A DNA stretch of 48,652 nt from Dietzia aurantiaca (GTDB lineage Bacteria; Actinomycetota; Actinomycetes; Mycobacteriales; Mycobacteriaceae), in NCBI RefSeq assembly GCF_021033825.1, contig NZ_JAIFXZ010000023.1:1-48652 (forward strand), written 5' to 3'. Positions within the stretch are counted from its first letter, which is position 1; each line of letters starts with the position of its first letter. A program made the translations under genes and the position numbers. The notes under the pieces were generated by a model. It worked only from the letters and a program-made list of their open reading frames with translations. It had not been told where the DNA came from and ran no database searches. Shown piece by piece: positions 35,201-42,702 of this stretch.

Positions 35201-35862
35201 GCGTTCTCCTCCGCCCACGCCAGTGCTTCGGCCACAGCTTCGTGGTGCAACGCGGCGATCTTCGACGATGTTTGCTCGTCCGCGAGTGCCCACAGAACGC
35301 TGACACTTTTCACTGGGGAGAACGTGAAATCAAACCCAGCGACGGCTTGCTGAACCTGATTGCGCTCCCGGTTCACCCACGCAATGACGTCTTTTCCCGA
35401 GGCGTGCTCGTAGCCGAACTTGGCGGTGTAGAACGGGCGACCGACCTGCTCGGCAATCTCGCCACGCTCGAGGGTGGTGGGGCGTCGGAGCTCGGCCTTC
35501 TGGAAGTCCCGCTCCGCGGCGGCGATAGCCTCCAGGACGTCGACACCACCGGAGTAGACGCGGAACGCTCGGCCCAGTTTGCAGTCCTTCAGCGGTGTTC
35601 CGGCGAGCATCTTGGCGTCGGTGTCCGGGTGCAGACCTTCGCCATACAGAGCGGCCATCTGAGCTTCGGTGACGACCGCCCCGGCGGTGGCTGACTCCGA
35701 GTCCAGGCCTTCTAGACCGGAGCCGATCCAGCGTCCTGGTGGGGTGCCCTTGGCGGCGTAGTAGTCCGACAGTGACTGCCCCTGGGGGTCGGCGTCGTGG
35801 GTAGCCACCGAGCGCAGCAGGTACTGGTATCCAGTACCCGCGTGTACCGCCCGAAGACTCAT
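32254..35862 (-). CDS. traA: TraA/MobF-type conjugative relaxase-helicase
   Basis: A 1202-aa protein. The N-terminal TrwC-type relaxase has tyrosines at 12 and 14 (GYQYLL), and the three-histidine metal site lies in HFDTRGGDPDLHSH (about 246-259). The helicase half has Walker A GPAGTGKT (about 588-595), LLVDEAG (Walker B, about 669), RLIGDPYQLSAV and a C-terminal UvrD/RecD-like STIHRSQGATVD. It nicks oriT and unwinds the transferred strand. The ATG at 35862 matches the family start MSLRAVHAG; an ATG four codons upstream is possible, and neither has a clear ribosome-binding site. No VirD4/VirB4-like genes occur in the window, so transfer would need help from another element. Confidence 0.93.
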   Translation of the reverse strand: MSLRAVHAGTGYQYLLRSVATHDADPQGQSLSDYYAAKGTPPGRWIGSGLEGLDSESATAGAVVTEAQMAALYGEGLHPDTDAKMLAGTPLKDCKLGRAFRVYSGGVDVLEAIAAAERDFQKAELRRPTTLERGEIAEQVGRPFYTAKFGYEHASGKDVIAWVNRERNQVQQAVAGFDFTFSPVKSVSVLWALADEQTSSKIAALHHEAVAEALAWAEENAIYTRVGTNGIEQVTTRGILASEFTHFDTRGGDPDLHSHVLISNKVQGPDGRWLSLDGRSIFQMKQTISARYDAILHDKMTRQMGLEFTANYPHPDKAPIWEIAGIDRRLIEMFSSRRTLARPVFNQLVDDYVAKYSRQPSQRAAYALWQKAILDTRDGKKPAQSLDAHRTAWRQSAEQRVGAEAIEQMIAAVTVNDPETQRPVFVADEHVQLVAEQAIGQVTQTRAHFRASHVDTAVSTALKGYRFTTSDELAAAHTAVLDHAMTAIAVPLTPPEPLTLPTTLTATSGRGIDRPANSEKFTTHAVLDAETTVLDGARNPVTVFATEADLAAAEKAHEAASGWSLNAGQHALAQHLVSAGTLVAAGVGPAGTGKTASMTIVARTWQATGRNVIGLAPSAAAASVLSEDIDAPAHTIDSLTFTWRGLHPTEPGKTLSALPVQINPGDMLLVDEAGMASTENLAALTEIAREAGAVVRLIGDPYQLSAVNSGGVFADVCRTPGTVELEQVMRMGADTEQAQATLGVRVGNTDALQLYEDRGWVTGGHRESMLTDAVQAYIADREAGRKSLIIASRNEDVDTLNEVIRAGRVAEGLVDDVRTTTVSRGDTVGVGDTVLARKNSKLYTDDCKYLGRVINGQLFTVTGLADDGSLAVRDINNGQNMLIPSKYAKDSIHLGYASTIHRSQGATVDTTHAVIDSAVDRAGLYVAMTRGKKENRVYAVCEPDLDLAAEDGHMHSAGDSPAPTALEVLSSVLARDTRHTSAVETLRQEYTDATDPQRLEALYRHGADLAATAFTAATLPEYIDTLPRAYAHQIDADPELRTEIAHAWTEAALAGLDPREMWSEATDTLDTAKSAGAVIAHRIRHVTREAGQKLELPTPPPETTTGDPELAKWLTDTRHTLTTAPVDAPATTDVDDFLASYLSHRGNVFASATDPFGGPDPFDVSDPFAADAFSPSRSPDTAEFGHYETPGPVEEPTQGPEL

Positions 35863-35874
35863 CACACACGTCAT

Positions 35875-36117
35875 CGTAAGCGCCCAAGGTCGGCGCGTCT
35901 ACGCGCCGCAGTGCGCAGCGCTGTGACCAGCAGTTTCCCAGTGTCATTCACAATGCACCCTGTGTGTGGCAGTTTGTGACGAGCGACAGCGAGGATGAAA
36001 TAGCGCGGTACGTGCTGGGCGTGGAGCGGCGATCGGGGACCAGGACGGGGAGACGATGACGGCGGCATGGTGGTTGGGGATTGCGGCACGATGGGTGGGG
36101 CAATAGGGTCGGGTGCC
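35875..36117. other. Candidate oriT region between traA and its divergent neighbour
   Basis: A 243-base divergent gap next to the relaxase gene, the usual place for a MobF oriT. It has a hairpin CGGCGCG-TCTA-CGCGCCG (35891-35908), followed by the AT-richer stretch 35930-35980 with repeated TGTGTG/CAGTTT elements. No nic site can be named from sequence alone. Confidence 0.45.
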
Positions 36118-36486
36118 ATGGCGGCTACCAAGACTGATTCACGTTCACAAACCGCACGCGCGAGGGCTCGTCAGGCGATGGCCGACGAGCTGGAGCGGGC
36201 ACGCAAGCGTGAGGCCAAGCTGGTCGCGGTGTTCTCGGCGATCGACGCCCGCAATGACGCGCAGATCGCCCTCGGCCAGGCGCTCATCGAGCTTCGGGAC
36301 CTGGGTGTGGCGCAGGCCGACCTGGCGGAGATGACCGGACTGTCCGCCCGCGAGGTCGGGGCGGCGATCCGCGCCGCCAAGGACAACACCACCGACACCG
36401 ACGACACGGTCAACGATGCCGACGGCGGTGACACGCCAGCGGCGGATCAGACCTCGGCGGACACCAACGGTGACCAACAGCACTGA
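36118..36486 (+). CDS. Small helical protein next to the relaxase (probable mobilization accessory)
   Basis: A 122-aa protein starting at MAATKTDSRSQT (an earlier ATG at 36067 would lie in the oriT-like gap). A basic helical N-terminal half (TARARARQAMADELERARKREAKL) is followed by a helix-turn-helix-like segment (LGVAQADLAEMTGLSAREVGAAIRAA) and an acidic, Thr/Asp-rich tail. Divergent genes of this size beside traA are common on actinobacterial plasmids and are thought to help the relaxase at oriT. Its last 17 bases overlap the next gene. Confidence 0.6.
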   Translation: MAATKTDSRSQTARARARQAMADELERARKREAKLVAVFSAIDARNDAQIALGQALIELRDLGVAQADLAEMTGLSAREVGAAIRAAKDNTTDTDDTVNDADGGDTPAADQTSADTNGDQQH

Positions 36487-37042
36487 GCCCGTCCCCGGCG
36501 GATGGTTCGAGGACATCCCGCTGCCGGGAATGGACGCCTGCCCCCGGCCCCGGCCTGCCCCGAGGCGGTCCAGGCCGTACGACTCATCACTGCCTCCGAC
36601 CGAGGCGGCGGTCGCCGCGTTTGGCTCCCGTGTCGTGCGCGCCCCGGGCAACGGGTGCCACATCTGGACCGGCGCCATCTCCGACGGGTACGGACGGATC
36701 ACCTGGCGACAAGGCGGCGTCAGCAGAACCGAGTACGCGCACCGCTTCGCCCTCCTAGTCGCCGGCCAGCTGACCGCCGAGGCGATCGGTGAGCACCGCT
36801 GCAACGAACCCTTGTGCGTGCGCGTAGACCCGGACCATCTCATCGCCTCAACCCAATCAGCGAACCTGCTCTACGCGGTCGCCTGCGGACGGACCGGCAT
36901 CATCCGCAACACCACCGAACGCCACGACCGGCACGCCCGCTCCCTCGCGGTCCGCGACGCGGTCGCCGGCGGCTGGAACCCCAAGGCCTACGCCCAAGCT
37001 TGCGGCAACACCGCGCCGCTAGAAGAGCCGCCACTGTTCTAG
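36470..37042 (+). CDS. HNH-endonuclease-like protein
   Basis: A 190-aa protein starting at a GTG that overlaps the previous gene. The core resembles the phage/plasmid HNH_3-type fold: NGCHIWTGAISDGYGRITW, then EYAHRFALLVAG, then GEHRCNEPLCVRVDPDHL, with His/Asn/His positioned for a beta-beta-alpha metal site, and a trailing SANLLYAV. Such genes occur in phages and plasmids of actinobacteria; a role in transfer or defence is not shown. It is followed by a very strong stem-loop. Confidence 0.65.
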   Translation: MTNSTEPVPGGWFEDIPLPGMDACPRPRPAPRRSRPYDSSLPPTEAAVAAFGSRVVRAPGNGCHIWTGAISDGYGRITWRQGGVSRTEYAHRFALLVAGQLTAEAIGEHRCNEPLCVRVDPDHLIASTQSANLLYAVACGRTGIIRNTTERHDRHARSLAVRDAVAGGWNPKAYAQACGNTAPLEEPPLF

Positions 37043-37060
37043 AATCGTCTCCAAACACCT

Positions 37061-37099
37061 ACAGCTATGGCCCCACCGCTTCGGTGGGGCCATAGCTGT
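37061..37099. terminator. Perfect 18-bp stem-loop, bidirectional terminator
   Basis: The arms 37061-37078 and 37082-37099 are perfectly complementary over 18 bp around a CTT loop. It lies 18 bases after the HNH stop and 20 bases after the stop of the convergent membrane-protein gene, so it can end both transcripts. No U-tract follows; such stem-only terminators are usual in mycobacteria. Confidence 0.85.
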
Positions 37100-37119
37100 A
37101 TCGGTCGGGGTGGGAAGTG

Positions 37120-37443
37120 TCAGCGGGCGGCCGCCATGCGTCTCTGGCGGCGCAACTGCCAGTAACGCGGAATCGTCCACCGCAACGGCGTCCTATCGAT
37201 CACCACCAGCGCCAGACGGGACCGGTAATGCACATCGTTGCGCACGGCGAACGACCAGTGACCGACGAACCACGCCACCAATCCCAACGCCATCACCGTC
37301 GGCGCCCAGGAGCTCGACTGCACCACCCCACAGAAGCCGATCACGGCGCAGATGCCTCCGATGCCGCGCGCCAACGGCGGCACCAAAAGCGAGGCCACAG
37401 CGACCACCGCCACGGCCTGTACCGCGGTCTGCAGGTCCCACAT
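37120..37443 (-). CDS. Small membrane protein, 107 aa
   Basis: Starts MWDLQTAVQAVAVVAVASLLVPPLARGIGG with three hydrophobic stretches (about 5-22, 28-42, 48-66), then a basic cytoplasmic tail (RYWQLRRQRRMAAAR). No family is recognised. It lies between kfrA (same strand, 141 bases upstream) and the transfer region, converging on the HNH gene. Small membrane proteins are frequent among plasmid transfer genes, but nothing specific is visible. Confidence 0.6.
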   Translation of the reverse strand: MWDLQTAVQAVAVVAVASLLVPPLARGIGGICAVIGFCGVVQSSSWAPTVMALGLVAWFVGHWSFAVRNDVHYRSRLALVVIDRTPLRWTIPRYWQLRRQRRMAAAR

Positions 37444-37584
37444 GACACCCCTCCCGTGTTGGCGTTCCGGCTGTTACGACCCGAACTCAACCGGCGGAGC
37501 TCCGAGCCGCTTGTTCATTGCCTGTCCTGCTCTGTCAGTGTGCTCGCCCGGTCCGACACGACAAGACCATCACGGTGCGGATCG

Positions 37585-38145
37585 CTACTTGTCCTCGGCG
37601 GCCTGCCCGGAGGAACGAAACGCGTCCAGCAGTTCACGCAAGGTGTCCGAGGTGGCCTCGGCCCGCACCCGGGCACGGTCGGCCTCCTCGGCCTGCACGC
37701 GCGCTTGCTCCGCCTCACGCTGGACCGTCTCGAGTTGCTGGCGAACCTGGGTGAGTTCGGAGCGTAGCTGTTCGGCGTCCCGGACCGCCTCGTCTCTGGC
37801 TGCGTCGGCGTCTGCTTGCTGCGCCATGGCTTCCTCCGCCGTGGCGAGGGCGTCGGCCTCGCCCGCGCGGGCGGCATCGAGCGCCACCGCGGTGGCCTCG
37901 TCTGCCTGCTCGGCGGCGCGCTTCCACGCCGCCGCCCACACCGAGGCCACCATCGCCGACATCGGCTCAGACAAGTCCGGGGCCTCGGGAACCTCGCCTG
38001 CTGCGCCCGTGGCGTGCTCGCGCATCCACGCCGCTACCTCGCCGATCCGCACCCCCGCCTGTTTCTGCACCGCCCGCACGGTGACCTTGTCCCCCCGCGC
38101 GACGAGTACGCCGTAGGCGTGAGCGATCTTCTCCGACGTCGACAT
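37585..38145 (-). CDS. kfrA: KfrA-like plasmid DNA-binding coiled-coil protein
   Basis: A 186-aa protein. The N-terminal 45 residues (EKIAHAYGVLVARGDKVTVRAV, then QKQAGVRIGEVAAWMRE) are the KfrA_N helix-turn-helix domain; from about residue 72 to 178 it is an alanine- and glutamate-rich coiled coil. KfrA proteins of IncP and IncU plasmids bind their own promoter, multimerise and aid stable maintenance. A repeat-rich operator stands just upstream of the start. Confidence 0.85.
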   Translation of the reverse strand: MSTSEKIAHAYGVLVARGDKVTVRAVQKQAGVRIGEVAAWMREHATGAAGEVPEAPDLSEPMSAMVASVWAAAWKRAAEQADEATAVALDAARAGEADALATAEEAMAQQADADAARDEAVRDAEQLRSELTQVRQQLETVQREAEQARVQAEEADRARVRAEATSDTLRELLDAFRSSGQAAEDK

Positions 38146-38170
38146 GGCAGCCCTTCCAGATTCAGCGTCC

Positions 38171-38212
38171 GGTAACCGGTAATCGGTAACGTGTTTTGTT
38201 TCCTACGTTACC
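38171..38212. promoter_or_regulatory. kfrA operator: three tandem GGTAAYS heptamers plus inverted copy
   Basis: GGTAACC (38171-38177), GGTAATC (38178-38184) and GGTAACG (38185-38191) are exact head-to-tail heptamers, and CGTTACC (38206-38212) is the inverse of the third. The array lies 26 bases before the kfrA start, where KfrA autorepressors are known to bind. Confidence 0.75.
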
Positions 38213-38353
38213 CATTCTAGGTGACGCCCGCGCCCATGTCGAGGATCGAGCGCTGACCGCTGCTAAGGCGCCCGGCGTCCGGCGGCGAGCACACCGGCGG
38301 CGACATGAGCCGGGTGGACAATTCCACGTACCAACGACTGAACGGAGAAGATT

Positions 38354-38647
38354 GTGGATGCAACAATGCTCGCGCTCACTCTGAGCGTGTGCGCGTACTG
38401 CGCGATCGCGGTGACCGTGATGGTCGCCGTGCCCGCCGGTCGCGGACATCACATTGGCCGTCCGGGGACGTTCGTCGGCATCGCCTCCGGCGTGACAGGC
38501 CTGGGACTGTCCGGAGTCGCCGTCCTGGCGTCGTCGGCGGTCCTGCCCATGGTCGCCGGAGGCGCCATCGGCGCCAGCCTCATCGGAGCTGGCCTCGGCT
38601 TGGCCCTGAGTGAGGCGGTGAAGGCTCTTCCCGCCGGCAGGGATTGA
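38354..38647 (+). CDS. Small membrane protein, 97 aa
   Basis: Starts at a GTG with GGAG six bases upstream. Three hydrophobic segments (about 5-26, 38-56, 60-86), the last very glycine- and alanine-rich (GGAIGASLIGAGLGLAL), leave only short hydrophilic ends. No family is recognised. It lies between kfrA (divergent) and the DUF1016 gene (same strand). Confidence 0.6.
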   Translation: MDATMLALTLSVCAYCAIAVTVMVAVPAGRGHHIGRPGTFVGIASGVTGLGLSGVAVLASSAVLPMVAGGAIGASLIGAGLGLALSEAVKALPAGRD

Positions 38648-38748
38648 ACTTTGAGGGCCCGGCCCCGGCGAGTCGCCATTGACGGGCCTGGCACATCTGC
38701 AGCCGGTTGCTATCCAGCGTGCCGGGGTAAACCTGTCAGGATAGACGG

Positions 38749-39795
38749 GTGACCTCCCGGGACCTGGACCTGCCATCCAACTATGGGCGCCTCGTCGAGG
38801 ATCTCAAGGACAGGGTCCGACGAGCACAGGCCACCGCGCAGCGAAGGGTCAACACCCAGCTGATCGAGCTGTACTGGTCCATCGGACAGGCTGTGCGCGA
38901 GGAGAGCGCCCGGCAGGGGTGGGGTAGCGGTGTGATTCGCAGGCTCGCCGAGGATCTTCGGGCCGAGTTCCCCCAGATGAAGGGCTTTTCTGCCCGAAAC
39001 CTGCAGTACATGGCGACCTTCGCCGGCGCCTGGACTGCCGGACCAATCGCGCAACAGCCTGTTGCGTACTTGCCCTGGGGGCACGTGACTGTCCTGCTGG
39101 ACAAGCTCAGCGCTCAGGACGATCGAGACAAGTACGCAGCCGCGGCCGTCGAGCACGGCTGGTCGCGCAACGTGCTGGCCAACATGATCGCCAGCAGCGC
39201 CCTCGAACGCCGCGGGGCGGCTCCGTCGAATTTTGCGCAACAGCTTGTTGCGCAAGATTCCGAGCTTGCCCAGCAGATCGCCAAGGACCCGCTGATCCTT
39301 GATTTTCTGGACCTGTCCGGCGAGGTCGCCGAGCGTGAGCTCGAGGAGTCCCTGACCGACCGGATCGTCGATACGCTGCGCGAGCTCGGCCCGGGATTCG
39401 CTTTCGTGGGAAGACAAGTGCACTTCGACGTCGGGGGCGAGGACTTCTACGCTGACCTACTGTTCTTCCACGTCGAGCAATTGCGGTACGTCGTCATTGA
39501 GCTCAAGACCGGCAAGTTCAAGCCAGAACACGCCGGGCAGCTGCAGTTCTACGTCGCCCTGGTCGAGGACCGCTTGCGCCGCGCCTCGCATGCCCCGACT
39601 GTCGGGATCCTGGTCTGCGGCAGCCGCAATGATCGTGTCGTCCGCTACGCACTGAACCAAGCCGGCGCACCCCTGGCCGTCTCAACCTTCAGCTATGAGG
39701 CCCTACCCGCCGCAGAGCAAGAGGCACTACCCAGCGAAGACGACCTCACCGCAGCCCTGGCCCAAATCACCGAGAACGACCAAGACCACTCGTAA
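38749..39795 (+). CDS. DUF1016/YhcG-family PDDEXK nuclease
   Basis: A 348-aa protein. The N-terminal helical DUF1016_N part (LVEDLKDRVRRAQATAQRRVN, then LIELYWSIGQAVREE, then PWGHVTVLLDKL) is followed by a PD-(D/E)xK nuclease domain with the triad in EDFYADLLFFH and YVVIELKTGKF (about 230-257), and Q-rich GQLQFYVAL after it. The family is typical of mobile elements and defence islands; its biological role is not settled. GTG start. The gene is intact and stands alone, without a methylase beside it. Confidence 0.85.
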   Translation: MTSRDLDLPSNYGRLVEDLKDRVRRAQATAQRRVNTQLIELYWSIGQAVREESARQGWGSGVIRRLAEDLRAEFPQMKGFSARNLQYMATFAGAWTAGPIAQQPVAYLPWGHVTVLLDKLSAQDDRDKYAAAAVEHGWSRNVLANMIASSALERRGAAPSNFAQQLVAQDSELAQQIAKDPLILDFLDLSGEVAERELEESLTDRIVDTLRELGPGFAFVGRQVHFDVGGEDFYADLLFFHVEQLRYVVIELKTGKFKPEHAGQLQFYVALVEDRLRRASHAPTVGILVCGSRNDRVVRYALNQAGAPLAVSTFSYEALPAAEQEALPSEDDLTAALAQITENDQDHS

Positions 39796-39879
39796 ACAAC
39801 GCTGGAACACACCGTAGCCCCAAAACAGGGCCCGACCAGCCATTACGTTAACGCCGATAACTATTATTATGTAAAGTGG

Positions 39880-39911
39880 TACTTGTCGATAGCGTTAATT
39901 ACTACTTGACG
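39880..39911. promoter_or_regulatory. AT-rich upstream region of the XRE gene with direct repeats
   Basis: TACTTGTCG (39880-39888) and TACTTGACG (39903-39911) are direct repeats 23 bases apart within an unusually AT-rich 39840-39910 stretch that also contains CGTTAACG-like elements. Likely promoter and operator of the following XRE gene. Confidence 0.4.
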
Positions 39912-39940
39912 TTCCCAGGCATACGCGGACACTGGAGGCC

Positions 39941-40207
39941 ATGGAGACCCCTCGCCTGGTCCAACTCATCGACGCCCACAAACGCGCCTACGGCGTCAGC
40001 GAGTCCGAACTGGCCCGCCGAATCGGGATCACCCGCCAGAACCTGCACCTATGGCGCACCCACGGACTACGCGGCCTGCCAGCCCGAACAACGCTCGACG
40101 GCGTGGCCGCCGAACTGCGCCTCCCATATGTCCAAGTTCTCGAGGCAGCCCTACGCGATGCCGCCTACCTCGACGCCACCGACAATGTGACCAGCACCGT
40201 AGCCTGA
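39941..40207 (+). CDS. XRE-like helix-turn-helix protein, 88 aa
   Basis: A single small domain: LVQLIDAHKRAYGVSESELARRIGITRQNLHLWRTHGLRGLP, a helix-turn-helix with SESELARRIGITRQNLHLW as the core, then an alpha-helical tail. The ATG is at 39941, with GGAGG close upstream. Role unknown; the direct repeats before it suggest self-regulation. Confidence 0.72.
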   Translation: METPRLVQLIDAHKRAYGVSESELARRIGITRQNLHLWRTHGLRGLPARTTLDGVAAELRLPYVQVLEAALRDAAYLDATDNVTSTVA

Positions 40208-40241
40208 CCTATCCCCTGAATCGGCCTAAATTCCTGCGCTG

Positions 40242-40418
40242 ATTGCCGCGGCGGTCAATCACCCCGTCGGCGATGATGGCAACTTTCCAGAGGCTGAGGG
40301 TATGCCAAAAGCCCAGAGGCGACAGATCCCTGCCCGTGATGTCGAAGTACCGCTCGACAAATTCTTCTCGGGTGGGAAATCCATCGAGTGTGGAAGCGGG
40401 GAAGTCACCGTCGGCAAG
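40242..40418 (-). pseudogene. C-terminal fragment of an APH-family phosphotransferase
   Basis: The stretch GFPTREEFVERYFDITGRDLS, then LGFWHTLSLWKVAIIADGV, matches the C-terminus of the ACAD11-like aminoglycoside/choline phosphotransferase family of actinobacteria. Everything before is missing: about 60 of some 350 residues remain. It is probably chromosomal debris carried in with the neighbouring cargo block, marking its edge. Confidence 0.6.
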
Positions 40419-40682
40419 TGACCCGCGCCCCGCTCCAGGCGGGGCGTTGCCCCTTCGACGGCGACGGCCTGGAAGCCGCACCTCTAGGGACCTGTTGTCG
40501 CCAGGTCACCAAAAGTTGCGGCCAGACCGGACGTGGAACACGGACCATCACCCGTTTGACCTGCACTGTTTCAAGTCTCAGGAAACTCTCCACGACAGGC
40601 CGATATGAAACTGTTACCGTTTCGAGAGTTATCGGAGACCCCAGTGGGCAGCCGGAAGTTTTACCACGTCGAAGGAATCAGT

Positions 40683-41408
40683 ATGTCGAACTCTTTGCGG
40701 GCTGTGCCGTTCGCAGATCTCATGGTCTCGCTCGGTGTCGAGACCCCTGCGTCCTCCGTTGGACGGCATCGAGCCTCCCACACTGCGGGAATCGGCCGCA
40801 TTGCTGCCATCACACTGGCCGGCGCGGCAATCGCGAGCGGCGCAGCGCTGAGTGCCGCACCTGCCGCCTCCGCGCAGTCGTCTGATCTCGAGCAGATCGG
40901 GCAGATGGTCCAAGAGGTTGGCGCTCAGCATGGCATCGGGGCCGAGCAGGTCCGGGAGTACGCCAGCCAGGTTCCCGGGTTAGATCAGCTCGGCCTCGGT
41001 TCCGTGGAGCTGCCGGTCAGCGGCAATGCGCACAAGCCGACCGACGGCACTGTCACCTCGAGCTTCGGCCCTCGATGGGGCTCCAATCACAGTGGCACCG
41101 ACTTTGGTGCCCCTATCGGCACTCCGTTGTACGCCGCCAAGTCTGGCACTGTCGTTGCTTCCGGACCGGTCGCCGGCTACGGGTTGTGGATCCGCATCCA
41201 GACTGACGACGGCTACCTCCTGGAGTACGGCCACAACAATGCAAATTACGTGGCCGTGGGCGAGCGTGTCACTGCTGGCCAGGTGATCGGTGAAGTCGGT
41301 AATCGCGGTGACTCGACCGGCCCGCATCTGCACCTGGGAGTGCAGAACCCCGCCGGCCAGTGGATCGACTCGGTGTCGTGGCTTGCGGCGAACGGTGTCA
41401 TCGTCTGA
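40683..41408 (+). CDS. Secreted M23 peptidase (LytM-type endopeptidase)
   Basis: A 241-aa exported protein with a long N-region, a hydrophobic signal core (IAAITLAGAAIASGAALSA) and an ASAQ cleavage site around residue 66. The mature part ends in a peptidase M23 domain with the zinc ligands in HSGTDFG (HxxxD) and HLHLG (HxH), so it is catalytically complete. It should cut peptide cross-links in peptidoglycan. The ATG at 40683 follows GAAGGA at good spacing. It is upstream of SURF1 by 73 bases on the same strand. Confidence 0.88.
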   Translation: MSNSLRAVPFADLMVSLGVETPASSVGRHRASHTAGIGRIAAITLAGAAIASGAALSAAPAASAQSSDLEQIGQMVQEVGAQHGIGAEQVREYASQVPGLDQLGLGSVELPVSGNAHKPTDGTVTSSFGPRWGSNHSGTDFGAPIGTPLYAAKSGTVVASGPVAGYGLWIRIQTDDGYLLEYGHNNANYVAVGERVTAGQVIGEVGNRGDSTGPHLHLGVQNPAGQWIDSVSWLAANGVIV

Positions 41409-41481
41409 CGGATGTGCTCACCGCTGTGATCTCGACAAGCGCGAGATCCCAGATGCTGATCGCCTTGTTCCCAGGTCTACC

Positions 41482-42450
41482 GTGAACTGGGTGCAGAGGT
41501 TCTTTCGTGTGATCACGTCGGGATGGCTGATCGCCTTTATCGCCGTCGCGCTTTTTGCGTACGTATGCTTCACACTGCTCGCGCCGTGGCAGTTGGGTAA
41601 GAATGAGGATCTCCAGGCACGCAACTCTCAACTCCGTGAGAGCATTGAGGCCGATCCCGTTCCGCTGGCGGAACTGACAACGGGCGACACTGCGCTGGAG
41701 CAGTCCGAGTGGCACCTCGTGACGGCGACTGGCCGTTATCTTCCGGAGGCAGAAGTTCTTCTGCGTCAACGAGCGATCGACGGCCAACCCGTATATCAGG
41801 TCTTCGCCGCCTTTCGAACCGAGAACGGCACTGATCTTCTCGTCAATCGCGGATGGATTCCAGTCGGCGAGAACAACTCTGTGCCGGCCTATCCCGCTGT
41901 GCCGGCCGATGCCGTGACCATCACCGCCAGGCTCCGTATGGCCACCGATGCGCCAGCCGAGCCCATTGTTCTTCACGGTCGACAGATGGTGCGCAATGTC
42001 GAAACTTCGGCAATAGGCCCACTTGTGGGCCTCGAGCTCGCGCCGCACCATCTCGAACTCCCCGGCGACCAGCCAGGGTCACTCGAACCAGTGCCGACCC
42101 CGACCATCGAGGCGGGCAGTTACCTGTCCTATGGAATGCAGTGGCTCTCGTTCGGGGTCTTAGCACCAATTGGTCTCGGATACTTCCTGTGGAGTGAAAT
42201 CCGGGAACGTCGTCGCAGCCGTGCCGACGACAGTGACCTCGAGAACGGCACTGGCGACAACCCCGAGGGGCGGGGTGACGACAGCGGCGATGCTGCCGCC
42301 GATTCATCAGGCCGTCCCGGTGCAGCCACCGCTAGCGGGCACATCTCGCATGAGCACCTCATGGAAAAGACCGTTCGTGATCGCTACGGCACCAGGTTCG
42401 ACGCGGAACGGCGGCGCCATCTGCGACAAGGGAATCGTCTCGATTTTTGA
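41482..42450 (+). CDS. SURF1-family cytochrome c oxidase assembly protein
   Basis: A 322-aa SURF1 protein: an N-terminal helix with FAYVCFTLLAPWQLGKN, the conserved GRYLPEAEVLLRQRA and LLVNRGWIPVG core segments, a C-terminal helix (SYGMQWLSFGVLAPIGLGYFLWSE) and a long acidic tail after residue 250. SURF1 helps heme a insertion into the aa3 oxidase. I chose the GTG at 41482 because translation then begins directly with the short leader and first helix, as in mycobacterial relatives. No oxidase structural gene is present on this molecule, so it must serve a host oxidase. Confidence 0.88.
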   Translation: MNWVQRFFRVITSGWLIAFIAVALFAYVCFTLLAPWQLGKNEDLQARNSQLRESIEADPVPLAELTTGDTALEQSEWHLVTATGRYLPEAEVLLRQRAIDGQPVYQVFAAFRTENGTDLLVNRGWIPVGENNSVPAYPAVPADAVTITARLRMATDAPAEPIVLHGRQMVRNVETSAIGPLVGLELAPHHLELPGDQPGSLEPVPTPTIEAGSYLSYGMQWLSFGVLAPIGLGYFLWSEIRERRRSRADDSDLENGTGDNPEGRGDDSGDAAADSSGRPGAATASGHISHEHLMEKTVRDRYGTRFDAERRRHLRQGNRLDF

Positions 42451-42690
42451 GTGTTGCTGCCCCAATGTGCTGACCGAACCTTTCCTTTCCGTCGCCGTGA
42501 CCCGCCAGGCGGCTACCCATCGACCTCTCGATTGATCTCGAACGACTCCGGGACCCTCGAGGTGCAACCCGAAGCCTGGTTGGCGACGGCCACGGCGAGC
42601 CGCGCTCACTTTCCTGGCCCACGCCGTCAACAGGCCCCCCATTCGTCGCTGCCCCCCTTCGTCCATTCCGGTTCTCGGTACTGAGCTTTC

Positions 42691-42696
42691 TATGAT
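42691..42696 (+). promoter_or_regulatory. -10 box of the copD-ctaG gene, probably leaderless
   Basis: TATGAT stands seven bases before the ATG at 42703, so the transcript would start on or next to the start codon. No convincing -35 hexamer or ribosome-binding site is seen. The preceding 240 bases after SURF1 show no gene. Confidence 0.45.
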
Positions 42697-42702
42697 GAGT
42701 CC

